Made by a program: the position numbers and the translations under genes
Shown here: one piece after another, positions 54,185-64,000 of the stretch
Position numbering within the stretch: the stretch's first letter is position 1
How the letters are laid out: the number at the start of each line of letters is the position of its first letter
DNA from: Ascaphus truei
Lineage: Eukaryota; Chordata; Amphibia; Anura; Ascaphidae
DNA: 64,000 bases
Assembly: GCA_036426205.1 (NCBI GenBank)
Contig: CM071567.1
Coordinates: forward strand, 288,568,141-288,632,140
Direction: 5' to 3'
Notes under the pieces: model-generated
What the model saw: the letters and a program-made list of their open reading frames with translations, nothing else
What the model was told of the DNA's origin: nothing
Database searches by the model: none

Positions 54185-54526
54185 TACATTTTTCGTGGGG
54201 AATAGTGTATGGAAGATTGAAGGGAAGTACCATAGAGCCTCCATGTCTGTGGAAATAGGTTCATAAGTAGGGCTCATAGCCCCCCTTATGTTCCTTCACA
54301 CATCATTTCCCTTGTTGTCTTCCTTTACCCCTATTTTTCCTTCCCCTTTTCCCTACTCCCTCTCCTTGTACATTTTATTCATACTTTTGTATATACACAC
54401 ACACTTGTTCCTGCATTGTGTTACTGTACATCGTTTATGTGTGTTACATTTTTGACAGGGTCAGTACAGACTTTAGTCACACATTGTTGTCTTCACTACA
54501 GGGTATCCTGTGACCCACAGGATTTA
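54185..54526. other. Nothing recognised
   Basis: T-rich and pyrimidine-rich stretch (54,280-54,370). No frame. Confidence 0.4.
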
Positions 54527-54529
54527 AAC

Positions 54530-55675
54530 ATGGCGGGGATACTGGAACCCCATAACTGGGCCAGTATCTCTGGAAGTAAGGGGTCCCTGGACATGAAATC
54601 AATGTGGTTCAGCTCCAGAGACCCCCTGCTACACTACTGTTGTATTAAAACTTACATTAAACCCCCACGATCACCTGTTAGAGGCATGCCGGTAGAGTGA
54701 CTGATTCAGCCTCTCTTACTGTGCGTCTCTTAAAAATAGGTAGAACCCGGTAGGATTAACACTGCAGGCACCCCTGCTGTGTTAATCCGATGGGCCATTA
54801 GTCTGTTGCGGCAAATGTTGAAAGAATATGGGGTAGATATCAAAAACCAATTGGAGAAATGGTTGGATAACGCCGATGCATCTGTAACTAGTCATTACAG
54901 CAGCATCCTTGCCACTAATAGTACAAGCAGAGAATTAAAGAAACTGAATGTGGAATTAAGGAGCACTGTATTTTCCCTGTCCATTCCAATAATTGAGAGT
55001 ACAAACTGTTCTGGAGGATAAATAACTATTAATAGGATTACGTCACAGTAATATCAATAACCTGTGGTATTCAAGTTAATATACTACAAACAGAAACATG
55101 TCTAGTTGGACAAAAGCCCAAGGGCCCTCCTAACTCAAACTCCAGGCCATCACAGATTAATGACTGGTTAATAGTTCAGCTACAAGTTTTAGTAAGTAAA
55201 TCTTGTACTGTATCATGTATCTAAGATATAAACTACAGCAGCAACAGCCTAACCAATCCTCAGATAAAACCTGCAACAAATGGCTTCAGCTTGAAGTTGC
55301 ACTTCTATTTACAGATGTAGCATCTTGTATCTATCAGTGTGCAAAGTGTTGACAGTCCGTGGTGCAGTGCATAGCAGGTGGTAATGGCCCATAGAGATTA
55401 ACAAAGCAGAGGTCCCTGTTTCTGAATGGAACTCACACTGTGTGAAACCTACGCAGCTGCACCTGTCTGTAAGAGATGTGCAGTAAGAGTGAGACTGAAT
55501 CAGTCACTATTCCTGCGCGCCTCTAACAGGCGATCATGTTGCTTTTATTGTATTTTAATAACACAGTATTAAATTAGGGGGTTTCTGGAGCTGAACTGCA
55601 TACATTTCAGCACTGTGAACCCCCTGATTCAAAGTTACATGCCCCGGCATGGGTGCCGGTATCTCCCTGCATTGT
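54530..55675. mobile_element. Foldback element with about 205-bp inverted arms
   Basis: Left arm 54,530-54,733 and right arm 55,467-55,675 are inverted copies: ggttcagctcc-agagaccccct against agggggtttctggagctgaac; gatcacctgttagaggc against gcctctaacaggcgatc; gtgactgattcagcctctcttactg against cagtaagagtgagactgaatcagtcac. The interior (54,734-55,466) is AT-rich and non-coding, with a short frame at 54,779-55,021 that looks incidental. One arm alone occurs at 16,059. Confidence 0.75.
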
Positions 55676-55712
55676 TTAAAAGTCCCGGTCACGTGACGCA
55701 GGAGAATTTAAC

Positions 55713-55812
55713 ATGGTGTAGATACCGGCACCTCATACCGAGGCCTGTAACTTGGGAAGCAGGGGGACCCCGCGGCTGAAATTAATGTGGTTTAGCTCCG
55801 GAAACTGCAACC
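55713..55812 (+). repeat. Third arm-like copy in the same repeat family
   Basis: gtagataccggcacc, cctgtaacttgggaagcagggggaccccg, and tggtttagctccgg match the arm at 54,530 in the same orientation. Together with 55,560-55,675 it forms a shorter, about 245-bp, inverted pair. Confidence 0.65.
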
Positions 55813-55884
55813 GCGCCGGTCTCGTCCCACTGCTGGGAGGCGTCCGCTCAGCGTGATGACGTCACCACGTACCGCTGACCTCTG

Positions 55885-55930
55885 ACCTGACGTACGTTTC
55901 GCGCATGCTCGCGCTTTTTCAAAGAACCGT
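55885..55930 (-). ncRNA. Degraded hammerhead-like module
   Basis: On minus UUUGAAAAAG, GCGC/GCGC hairpin, GAAACGUACGU. No convincing stem I. The same pattern as at 24,908 but more decayed. Confidence 0.3.
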
Positions 55931-56600
55931 GCCTCAGGGCATCAGTTGAGCACATTTTGTGCCTGCCCTATGCAAAGTCAAACACCATCAAGCCACGCAG
56001 CAACTAGCTATGTATGTGGTTTTAGATATTTTTAATGTTGTGTGTATTATCTTCCACATTATATGTTGATTTCACCCCGTTCAGGAGCAGACATACACCT
56101 ATATACTTTGTGGTCTATGTGTATCCATGTAGGTACTTATTTCTGACCTACTAACTGCCTATTAACACACCTCTTCAGATCCAGCATCAGCATACCATTT
56201 ATTTAGGTGTGCTGATTTTTCGACAATAGATTATCTGCTTTATAGAACAGATTTTCTAGTCTGAAGTTACACTGTGATTACAACTGGCAGCTCTCTAGCC
56301 CACATATCTGCGGTGTAGTGTCATACCTCATTATCTCCCGTGTATTTATTTGGGAAGATTGTTTTTTGGTTTGTCAATAGGGACTGGTCGTGGATTACTT
56401 TCTGCCATTTCCCTCTATACAAGATGTTTTACTATATGTGTGATTAAAAGGTTTTTTTAATATTATCAACCATATCACGTTGACTTACCTTTCTGAGTGC
56501 ATTCTAGGAGGATCTTTCCTGTTCGTCTATGTTGTTAACCATATATATCCTCTATTGCACCAGTCTGTGATTTACCTCATTCACATTACCATTTTTACTA
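55931..56600. other. Probable PLE 5' flank, no coding content
   Basis: AT-rich, lying between the hammerhead-like module and the first PLE frames. Confidence 0.3.
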
Positions 56601-56860
56601 GCTGATGCGGGAGCCTCCATTCCCCTTTCCCTTTCCCCCTTCCCCTACCCTTAAAACTTGATTTAATCATTAACAAGCAAAGGGCACATCTAAGGGTGTT
56701 AGATGAAGAGATAAATGTGATAACGGAAAAATTAACTCCATTAGAAAACACTAAGGAATTTAAGGAAAAGGATACCTTATTACAAAAGAAATTAGACACA
56801 ATAGAAAAAGAAATTGATAATATTCAAACAAAGAAACTATAGAGAGATGAGGAAGACTAC

Positions 56861-57721
56861 ATGAGGGGTGAACAGAGAAATTGGAATAAGAATAGGATGC
56901 AAAAAATGAATCCAAACTATGAACAAAGAAGAAACACGTATAGAGGCAATCATGGTTATTACAATAAGAAAGAAAAGAAATTTCAGGGGGATACATATAA
57001 GAGAAAGGGAAGAGATTACCATCATAAGGACATAGAGGATAGAGAGAATCATCATTCACCTGTGAAAGAACAGAACAGAAGTAAAGATAGAGCTAACTAT
57101 ACTCCCATTAATCAACTTAAAAAAAGATAAAAGAGAAGAGTAGAGGATACGAAAACAACAAAAAAATAGAAACCCTTCCCAAGACTCTAGGGAGAGAGAT
57201 GACAAAAAAGAAAAGAATGGGGTGGAAAATAAAGATAGAACAGATACTTTTTTAGGGGCAGAGGGCTCTTCAACTTTGTGGGACACGAAAAACAAATATC
57301 TCCCACTAGTAGAGAAGGGATCAAATGGCAACTCAAAAAGAGGAAGACACTCAGAGGAAAGAGGGGTGGAAGAAAAAGGAAGGGAGTCAAAAAGGAGCAC
57401 AAGATAGATACAGAAAATATCTTTAATTTGAGTACTACTATTCTATCAGAATCGCAGAAGAGTTTAATATCTAAAGGATTATCGTTTGCACCCATGAAAG
57501 GGCATAGCAACTTTGATTTATATATTGATGCAAACCGCTACCTTGGAAAACTAACAGTGAAGAAATACTTCTTAGGTAGAAATTTAGAACCCATTTTAAA
57601 TAGAGAAACGCCACCGGTGGTAGAACAAGAAAGAAAGTTTATTCACACATGGTTTAAATCCAAATCCACTTTTTCCCCCACTTTGCTAATGGCAACCATC
57701 TGGAAGTTTTTTTCCAGATGA
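56861..57721 (+). pseudogene. PLE N-terminal region, broken
   Basis: Two or three frames rich in Lys, Arg, Asn and Gln (RRNTYRGNHGYYNKKEKK; later REGIKWQLKKRKTLRGKRG). The final part, LSESQKSLISKGLSFAPM, NFDLYIDANRYLGKLTVKKYF and EQERKFIHTWFKSKSTF, is the conserved stretch that precedes RT in PLEs. Frameshift near 57,715. Confidence 0.8.
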
Positions 57722-58971
57722 TCACGAAAGACTTTGAAAGCTTGACAAAAAATCAAACTAAAAAAATGGAGAATTTAACAAAGAATGAAAAAGATGCTTT
57801 AAAGAAATTAATTGATAACAACGATCTAGTCATCAAACAGGCCGACAAAGGGGGGGGGGGAGTGGTTCTGATGGACCGAATTAACTATGAAAGGGAGGCA
57901 CTCAGATTACTTGGAGATTCAGAAACATATGTTCAATTATTGTCAAATCCAACTAAAATATATACTGAGGAGCTGAAGTGTCTCTTGGACAAAGGAAGGG
58001 AAATTGGGATACTTGATGTAAAAGAGTTAGAATTTTTATATACGGATAAACTTAAGATGAATTTTTTTTATTTTCTCCCAAAAGTGCATAAGAGTGTAGT
58101 CAATCCCCCAGGCAGACCTATAGTCTCGGGGATTGACTCACTCACAGCAAACCTTTCAATGTACATCGACAAATTTTTACAAAAGTACGTTGTACAACAA
58201 AAAGCTTATCTAAGGGATACTTCAGACATACTCAACCTCCTTAATGACATTAAATGGGAAGAACACAACATATTAGTAACGTGTGATGTTACGTCCCTTT
58301 ATACAACCATTCAACACATGAAGGGATGCACAGCGGTCAGGCAGGCTCTACAGGGAGATGTTGATTTACCGGAATTACAGGTTGACTTTATTATTGACAG
58401 TATCAAATTCATACCCAGTCATAACTATTTTTGGTATGGGAACACTTTTTATCTTCAGAAATGTGGAACGGCGATGGGTACGAGGATCGCGCCAAGCTAC
58501 GCCAATCTGTTTATGGCAGATTGGGAAAAGGACAATATCTGGTTAGGAGATGAGCTTGGCGCGGACCTTGTCCTCTATCGTCGTTACATCGATGACGTAT
58601 TTTTCATATGGAGGGGGAGAGAAGAGAATCTGATTAAATTCCTAAATACCATGAATAAGAACACCTACGACTTAAAATTCACAAGTGAATGGAATTGTGA
58701 AAAAATCAATTTTCTTGATCTAACAATATACATTGAAAACAACACTATAAAGACAAAAACATACTTCAAGGATATTGATAAAAACTATTTTATTCTGAGA
58801 AACAGCTGTCACTTACCGAGGTGGATGGACAATGTTCCATCTAGTCAATACACCCGGTTAAGGAGAAACTGCACAGACAAGGAACAATTTCAGATCGAAG
58901 CAGGCAAGATACAACAAAGATTTTTGGAGAAAAATTACAAGAAAAAAAATAATAGATGTGGTTATAGATAA
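57718..58971 (+). CDS. PLE reverse transcriptase
   Basis: 417-codon open frame. Motifs in order: NNDLVIKQADKGGGGVVLMDR (about 37-57; family consensus DKGG-V-V-MDR), LPKVHKSVVNPPGRPIVSGI (motif 2a), VTCDVTSLYTTI (motif A), CGTAMGTRIAPSYANLFM (motif B), RRYIDDVFFIW (motif C, both Asp kept), KINFLDLTIYIENNTIKTKTYFK. The end RLRRNCTDKEQFQIEAGKIQQRF is the start of the linker to the nuclease. All catalytic residues are present. PLE RTs are related to telomerase and copy RNA at opened target DNA. The frame ends by a slip in an A8 run. It begins just after a T7 slip, so the listed ATG need not be the real start. A run of 10-11 G at 57,850 gives four Gly where two are usual. Confidence 0.92.
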   Translation: MITKDFESLTKNQTKKMENLTKNEKDALKKLIDNNDLVIKQADKGGGGVVLMDRINYEREALRLLGDSETYVQLLSNPTKIYTEELKCLLDKGREIGILDVKELEFLYTDKLKMNFFYFLPKVHKSVVNPPGRPIVSGIDSLTANLSMYIDKFLQKYVVQQKAYLRDTSDILNLLNDIKWEEHNILVTCDVTSLYTTIQHMKGCTAVRQALQGDVDLPELQVDFIIDSIKFIPSHNYFWYGNTFYLQKCGTAMGTRIAPSYANLFMADWEKDNIWLGDELGADLVLYRRYIDDVFFIWRGREENLIKFLNTMNKNTYDLKFTSEWNCEKINFLDLTIYIENNTIKTKTYFKDIDKNYFILRNSCHLPRWMDNVPSSQYTRLRRNCTDKEQFQIEAGKIQQRFLEKNYKKKNNRCGYR

Positions 58972-59713
58972 GGCAGATAAGATAGTGAGGAGTGATTTAT
59001 TAAAACCAAAACATAAAGATACTACAATAAACAAGAAGTTTGATTTTGCATTTCTAACAGGTTTTAACAGGGAGGCAGGAAAAATCAAGAGCATTCTGAC
59101 TAAACACTGGGACATCCTGAAGAATGACCCGGTGCTATGTCAGAGCATTCCAGATAGACCGAATGTAATATTCAGGAAGGCTAGCAATCTGAAAAACAAA
59201 CTCACCCCAAGTGCATTAAGAGAGAGAAAACCTAAAGAGAACGGATGGTTGAATAACAACAAAGGTATCTTTGGCTGTAAAATCTGTAGGGCCTGTCAAT
59301 TCAAATCCCAGAATCAAACACAATTCTGCTCAAATGTCACCGGTGAAATTTTTAATGTGGAAACATTTATAACTTGCAGGATGGATCATGTATTCTAACT
59401 ACTAGAATGTTCCTGCAAGTTGCAATATGTAGGCAAAATTACCAGACCTGTAAGAACAAGGGTCAACGAATACCTCAGTGGCATAAAGAGAAAGTTAACC
59501 AATCACAGTATGCCTAACCATTTTTCAGAATTTCACAATGGGGATCCAATAGGCCTACAGTTCAAAGTCATCGAACATGTACTACCACACTGGAGGGGAG
59601 GACATAGGGGGTCCGAATTACTCAAACGTGAGGTGTTTTGGATCCACCGTCTTAAGACCCTCACCCCTAGAGAATTGAATTTAGAAATCGATCTTGCGCC
59701 TTTTCTGAAATAA
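58958..59713 (+). pseudogene. PLE linker and GIY-YIG endonuclease with one nonsense codon
   Basis: One frame, interrupted by TAA at 59,396-59,398. Linker: FDFAFLTGFNREAGKIKSILTKHWDIL and SIPDRPNVIFRKASNLKNKLTPS, then Cys cluster CKICRACQF. Nuclease: VF-stop-LLECSCKLQYVGK, where the stop replaces the Tyr of the GIY half; YVGK is the YIG half; TRPVRTRVNEY has the conserved Arg; NHSMPNHFSEFHNGDP; VFWIHRLKTLTPRELN with Glu-Leu. GIY-YIG nicks target DNA for retrotransposition. Without the stop the domain would look complete. Confidence 0.88.
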
Positions 59714-60976
59714 TATACATGTATAGATCAATGTGTCTAATCATGTTTTTCTCTCATTTTTTCCTTTGTTCCTCCCTGTGTCTGCCCTTATCATACCAAT
59801 GCTGGTCACAGATACCATCTAATATCATATGCTGATATGTATAATGTGAGCTGTAGTGCAGTTATCCTAGACCTCTTGTGAATTTTTGAGTCCTAATGTG
59901 TTATATTCAGTTAATGATCTCTATGTAAATTATTCATGATAGGTATAATTATATACCTGCCACCCATGTGAGTGACACGTCATCCATTTTCACAGTCACT
60001 AGTATTTTTACACGCATATATATGTATACATCCGGTTCTCGGCCGAATCCTGCCGCGCGCCGTCCGTGCTATTTTTGAAATGCGGGGGCAGCCGCATTAG
60101 GTTTAGCCCGGTCGCCACTGTATGTAGGTATCTTACATTAGTAATTTGTTATATCACATCTCTTTATACAAATGTTCACTCCGGTTCCTATTTTTTTGGA
60201 GGTAGACTTATGTCCTTTATCCACTGGCCCTATAATTCTATTGTCAGCCATCTTTTATTAAGTAGTATTGTATTTAGTTCACACCAAGTATGTTGAGTGC
60301 TTCCCCATGTATGGTCTTTTACTCATTTGTGCAGGTTTTAAGGATATCTCTCACTGTTAGAGTTATACTATTTATGGAGGTACCTTATGCACATTACAAA
60401 GAACATTGTTTATGTATGCTTAGTTCAATTAAATTTATCACAATGGAGTTGTGCTCCCCTGTGATTTCCCTCCTTTCCTTTTTCTCATAACTATGATTAA
60501 GACCCCTATATTCAATATATATTTGTTCTAAATATAGAGATCACACTCCTAATAAAGGATAATAATGGATTAATACCATATATAGGTATAATGAGCGCTC
60601 CATTAGGATCAATTTGTATCCTTTTTCCACCCTTATATATTTTCTCATCATACTACCCTAATATATACACTCTCATCCTATTGTTCATATAAAGACTTCT
60701 TGCCCACAATCTCTTTTATACAGCCAAATATTATTTGACAAAACACTTACTATTGAATAAGAGAAATAAACATAAAAGATTGTGAAATTGGAATGCCGTT
60801 TCATATATGTATATGCTGTATGATGTTATCACTTGTATAATAAGACCCATGATACCATATATTATGCAACCATTCACCCCAACAGCGATATGATAGTAAG
60901 GATTGATAGATCAATGTTTATTACTTGCCAATAAATTATTAATGAACAGAGGTATATATACAATGACCAGTCCATG
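59714..60976. other. PLE downstream region, AT-rich, non-coding
   Basis: No frame recognised. A short GC-rich patch at 60,030-60,120. Probably PLE terminal or flanking DNA. Confidence 0.4.
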
Positions 60977-61042
60977 CCAAAGACACACTCCTGACGAAGG
61001 CGGAACAATTTTACTGGGCGAAACGCGTAGAGTGCTTTTTGG
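60977..61042 (+). ncRNA. Hammerhead-ribozyme-like module
   Basis: CACTC (60,986-60,990), core CTGACGA (60,991-60,997), stem-II region ending GGGC, GAAACGCGT (61,020-61,028), A, GAGTG (61,030-61,034). CACTC and GAGTG pair perfectly. Outer CCAAAG and CTTTTTGG extend stem I after an internal loop. ACGCGT gives the minimal stem III. Cleavage would be after GTA. Weak point: stem II is poor (GC/GC plus a possible GG/CU), with an extra A after the core. Best core preservation of the modules here. Confidence 0.6.
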
Positions 61043-61489
61043 ATCTAGACGCGATCCGTACCTAACAACCTCCACAGTAAGAGTGACGCAGACGCTCCGA
61101 CGGACGCGACGGAGCAGAGAGGCAGTCCCTGCACAGATCCCATGAGGGAAACAACACACTGAAGGGAGGCGGTGAGAGAGATCGCGGTGCAGTGACCCAC
61201 ATATTCACCATTTGTGTGATACATGCCTTGATTTTATTGCTCAATTGTGAGTGCGCTTTTTATATTTTATACATAAAGAACATATTTACTTTATTGATCT
61301 GTGCTATGTTAGTTTCTTCTATTTCTCCACATCATTCATTTACCACCCCTTGTGCCATTGGATGAGAATCCTGACCAACACTTATCCTCTGAACAATACT
61401 GGTAGCAGCTCTCCTTGCAAGTGCCTGACTTTCTTCTGTATAGGCAGGGAACACCCTGTGTAGAAAACCATTTGTTTGAATGTGCCTCA
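61043..61489. other. Nothing coding recognised
   Basis: Follows the hammerhead-like module. The first 100 bases are CpG-containing (gacgcagacgctccgacgg), the rest AT-rich. Confidence 0.4.
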
Positions 61490-62959
61490 GATGTGCTAAT
61501 TAAGCAGACAGAACCACACTGTCACGTGACTTTTTAGGCCTATATAAACCCAGTCAGAACAGCTTGTCTGCCTGCAGCCCAATCCAAGTGGCCCATTATA
61601 AGTGGCATGACTATTGAACAACTGAAGTTTAAAAGGAAGTTCAAAAGAAGTGAGGAAGAAGTGGACACCCCCAACTGGCCCTGATTCCTGCATTTGAACT
61701 ACGCTGGAAAGGAGGATATCATCAATACCAGACTGCATCATTACTGCTGTGATGCTGCCTTTACCATTTATATTTGCTGTGACTTCACTTCTTCTCAAAT
61801 TATGCACTTCTTTTTACCAGCCTCAGTATGTCTCTAACTCCACTCATATATCTCCATCTCTCCTTACTTCACCACTTCTCTGTTCACATGAACTCCTTTC
61901 TTACCTGCGTCCTCTGACACCACACAGCTATATCCCCTGCACTAAAACACACCCCTATAAATCATCCTCACACATCCTCTTTCTATCAATGCTTCTCCTC
62001 CTTGCTTCTGGGGATATCTCTCCCAATCCTGGTCCCTGTCTTATTCCTACATGCGCTCGTCCTCGCCTGCCAACTGCAACCTCTACTCCTTCTGGTGTCA
62101 ACCCCTCCAACCTCATGCCCATCCCCTGCCACCCTCCCTCCTCTCTCCCTTTCTCCTGTGCACTTTGGAATGCTTGCTCCCTCTCTAACAAGTTCCTCTC
62201 TGTGCATGACTTCTTTCTCTCTCACTCCCTGCTTCTCTTTGCTATAACTGAGACCTGGCTCACTCAGTCTGACTCTGCTCTGGAAGCTGCCCTCTCCTAT
62301 GGTGGCCTTTTCTTCTCCCACACTCCGCGCACTGATGGCAAGGGTGGAGGCGTGGGGCTCCTGCTCTCCTCTCTCTGTCATTACCGAACCCTTCCTATTC
62401 CTCCCTCCCTTGCTTTTCCCTCCTTTGAGGCTCACACTGTCCAGATTTTCTCTCCTCTCCCTGTTCATGTGGCGGTCATCTATCGCCCACCTACCTCTAC
62501 TCATCCCCCTTCTGCCTTTCTCTCTCACTTTGAATCCTGGCTCTCTTTCTTCCTCTCCTCAGACTCCCCTGTTCTTCTCCTTGGGGACTTCAATTGCCAC
62601 ATTGATGACCCCTCTCTCCCTTGGGCTTCCCGCTTTCTTTCTCTAACCTCTTCTTTTGGCCTTCAACAGTGGACTGCAGCCAGCACCCACAAGGATGGCC
62701 ACTACTTAGACCTGGTTTTCACTAAGAACTTCTCTCTCTCCGATTTCTCCATTTCCCCTTTTCCTCTCTTTGACCATCATCTCATCTCATTTTCTCTATC
62801 TCGCTTCTCCCCTTCTCCACCTCCATCTACACCCCGGTTCTGCAGAAACCTGCGATCTATTCACTTACCTGACTTTGAGTCCACTTTACGCTCCTCCCTC
62901 TCCTCTCTCAGCTCTGCTACAGACCCCGACAACCTGGTCAGGAACTACAACTCTGTCTT
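61490..62959 (+). mobile_element. L2-type LINE, 5' portion, interrupted by an LTR element
   Basis: A leader with a TATA-like cctatataaaccc (61,541) is followed by the ORF2 start with AP endonuclease. The copy is cut at 62,959 by tgtaaggaatcc. The RT part is not in the window; it may resume beyond the inserted element. Confidence 0.82.
61752..62959 (+). CDS. L2 ORF2 N-terminal part: 2A-like motif and AP endonuclease (partial)
   Basis: About 403 open codons from ATG 61,752. Residues about 85-95 are LASGDISPNPGP, a 2A-like ribosome-skipping motif with Ser where the strict consensus has Glu. AP endonuclease motifs follow: LWNACSLSNK, FAITETWLT (catalytic Glu), HTPRTDGKGGGVGLL, VAVIYRPPTS, VLLLGDFNCHIDDP (Asp/Asn), SFGLQQWT, and LFDHHLISFSL (His). 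In LINEs this nuclease nicks target DNA. The frame is intact up to the LTR insertion, suggesting a fairly young copy. Before the 2A-like motif the sequence is hydrophobic and low-complexity. Confidence 0.9.
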
Positions 62960-63006
62960 TGTAAGGAATCCACTACTGGCTTTGACTTTTGCCTTGCAGA
63001 CCTGTG
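62960..63006 (+). repeat. 5' LTR start of an inserted Gypsy element, truncated by assembly gap
   Basis: tgtaaggaatccactactgg to cagacctgtg is identical to 63,138-63,184, then Ns begin. Confidence 0.85.
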
Positions 63007-63046
63007 NNNNNNNNNNNNNNNNNNNNNNNNNNNNNNNNNNNNNNNN
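63007..63046. other. Assembly gap (40 N)
   Basis: Runs of n. The sequence jumps from a 5' LTR start to a Gypsy 3' internal end, so the real gap probably hides most of an LTR element of several kb. Confidence 0.97.
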
Positions 63047-63137
63047 CTCGCCTAAGGAGGTTTAGGAACAATTCCATGTCCCCCAAATCTGTGATGGATC
63101 TTGTTCGTCCGGAGGTCTCACCTGAAGGGGGGGGTAC
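63047..63137 (+). pseudogene. Gypsy Pol C-terminal end and polypurine tract
   Basis: RLRRFRNNSMSPKSVMDLV then RPEVSPEGGGTV parallels the Pol end of element 1 (CPEVAPEGG). The purine tract gaaggggggggtac (63,124-63,137) abuts tgtaagg. Confidence 0.7.
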
Positions 63138-64000
63138 TGTAAGGAATCCACTACTGGCTTTGACTTTTGCCTTGCAGACCTGTGCAGTTGCAGGCTTCCT
63201 CTGGCAATCTATGGCACAGGTGCTGCCTCTCATTGCAGCTTCTGCCCTGTGCTACTTCATTGGAGGAATTCTCACACACCATCCTGCTGTGATTGGATCT
63301 CCGCCCTTTATAGTCTAGGCGTTGGCTCTGAACCAGCGCCGAGCATAACTATTCCTACCTCTATGTTACTGTCTCTGCCACAAACCACCCCAGGCCTCTC
63401 TCCTAGCGTTCTTACCTTCCAAGTTCCTGAGTATCCAGAGGCCTGGTCCTGGACGTCTGTGCTGAAGCGTTGTTGCCAGCACTGGCCTGCTGCTATCTCC
63501 TTGCAGTGCTCTACCCTGGACGTCTGTGCTGAAGCGTTGATGCCAGCACTGGTGACTGCTGCATTCCCTCCTAGCAGTGGATACCCTTCCTGTCCTGTGG
63601 CCTGCCGCTATTCTCCTGTAGTGGCCTATCCTGGACGCCTGTGCTGAAGCGTTGTTGCCAGCACTGGTAACTGCTGCATTCCCTCCTAGCAGTGGCTCCC
63701 TTCTTTCCTGCTGCTTCCTTCTCTCGCTCCTTTGCATTTGGCCTTCCCTGTCCTTCTTTCTCTTAAAGCTTTTATTCCAGCATGGCCTGCTGCTATTCTC
63801 ATGCCGTGGCCTACCACCGTAAAAAAAAAAAAAAAAAAGTACGTCAAATGTCATTAACAATGACAAAGCGTGTTGCCATGCCCGGTAAAGACCCATGCTG
63901 CATAATCAACCTCCCTAGCAGTGGTACCCTTGTCCTTCCTGCGGCTTGCTGCGATCCTCTTGCAGTGACCGGCCTTGGACTTCTTTGCGCTGAAGCGGTT
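63138..64000 (+). repeat. 3' LTR of the inserted Gypsy element (runs off window)
   Basis: Starts tgtaaggaatcc after the purine tract. Matches 38,823-39,454 in blocks. Contains gaaccagcgccgagcataa (63,330-63,348), like other primer-site motifs. The other end is outside the window. 63,822-63,838 is an A17 run followed by about 60 unrelated bases. Confidence 0.8.
63440..63690 (+). repeat. Minisatellite within the LTR
   Basis: ctggacgtctgtgctgaagcg then ttg(t/a)tgccagcactgg occurs at 63,451, 63,514 and 63,631, and a degraded copy at 63,975. Spacers contain ctgctgcattccctcctagcagtgg, also repeated. Confidence 0.85.

Larger units (their letters stand above)
56640..59713 (+). mobile_element. Penelope-like element, nearly complete
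   Basis: A Lys/Arg-rich N-terminal region, RT and a C-terminal GIY-YIG nuclease follow each other on plus in the standard PLE order. This is the best preserved of the three PLEs in the window. Breaks: several shifts in the N-terminal region, one at a T7 run (57,709-57,715), one at an A8 run (58,941-58,948), and one nonsense codon (59,396-59,398). The termini are not defined. A hammerhead-like module occurs about 1.3 kb downstream. Confidence 0.88.

Noticed and set aside
57056..57510. Minus frames with membrane-protein-like composition
   Set aside because: Reverse complement of the Lys/Arg-rich PLE N-terminal region.
61986..62528. 180-codon minus frame opposite the L2 endonuclease
   Set aside because: Shadow of the plus-strand ORF2, whose endonuclease motifs are clear.

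Overview
The window reads as repeat-dense, intergenic DNA of a large vertebrate genome, most likely a frog or toad. The signs are L2 and CR1 LINE remnants, including a CR1-type 3' end with an 8-bp ACTATGTA tail, three Penelope-like elements (PLEs), Tf1/sushi-type Gypsy retrotransposons, a Harbinger-type Myb-like gene with introns, and many CpG-decayed foldback elements. The species assignment is inference. I see no bacterial gene, tRNA, rRNA, CRISPR array or clear host protein-coding gene. A coiled-coil pseudogene fragment at 18.9-19.5 kb is the only possible host-derived coding piece.

Layout. 1-9.05 kb is a minus-strand Gypsy element with two LTRs. Its integrase/chromodomain is well preserved. 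The rest of pol and gag decays into frameshifts, and about 4 kb in the middle has no recognisable content and may be unpolished gap-fill. 10-14 kb holds L2 and CR1 LINE pieces, with a solo LTR inserted into L2 (target-site duplication TCTTT). 15.7-18.2 kb has a DNA-transposon relic, a 217-bp palindrome and a decayed PLE. 19-29.3 kb is AT-rich and contains three terminal-inverted-repeat elements, a second PLE fragment, microsatellites and a diverged local duplication. 30.1-34.8 kb carries the one intact multi-exon gene I can assemble: a four-exon, 650-codon Myb/SANT-like protein of the Harbinger/NAIF1 type. 35.0-37.3 kb carries a 630-codon cysteine-rich open frame directly downstream of a tRNA-Thr-like primer site and an LTR. 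38.8-41.4 kb holds two LTRs, one with a perfect CCAGG duplication.

42-54.2 kb is a nest. A non-autonomous LTR element (41,960-54,184, duplication TACA) was interrupted by a Gypsy element (42,870-51,297, duplication ATATC). The Gypsy element's own 3' part is replaced by a tandem array of a third LTR family. 54.5-55.8 kb is a large inverted repeat. 56.6-59.7 kb is a nearly complete PLE with RT and GIY-YIG nuclease. 61.5-63.0 kb is the 5' part of an L2 LINE with AP endonuclease and a 2A-like motif. It is interrupted by another Gypsy LTR element that is collapsed around a 40-N gap.

The most interesting signals are: (i) hammerhead-ribozyme-like modules recurring near PLE sequence, two of them intact enough to fold; (ii) a conserved 10-nt self-priming pair in the Gypsy elements, with the primer-binding site overlapping the gag start codon; (iii) an apparently undescribed Cys-module protein family in non-autonomous LTR elements; (iv) the intact Myb-like gene with a coding minisatellite that repeats a perfect splice-donor sequence; (v) strong hints of local assembly error at 1.8-8.6 kb and 44.9-45.8 kb.
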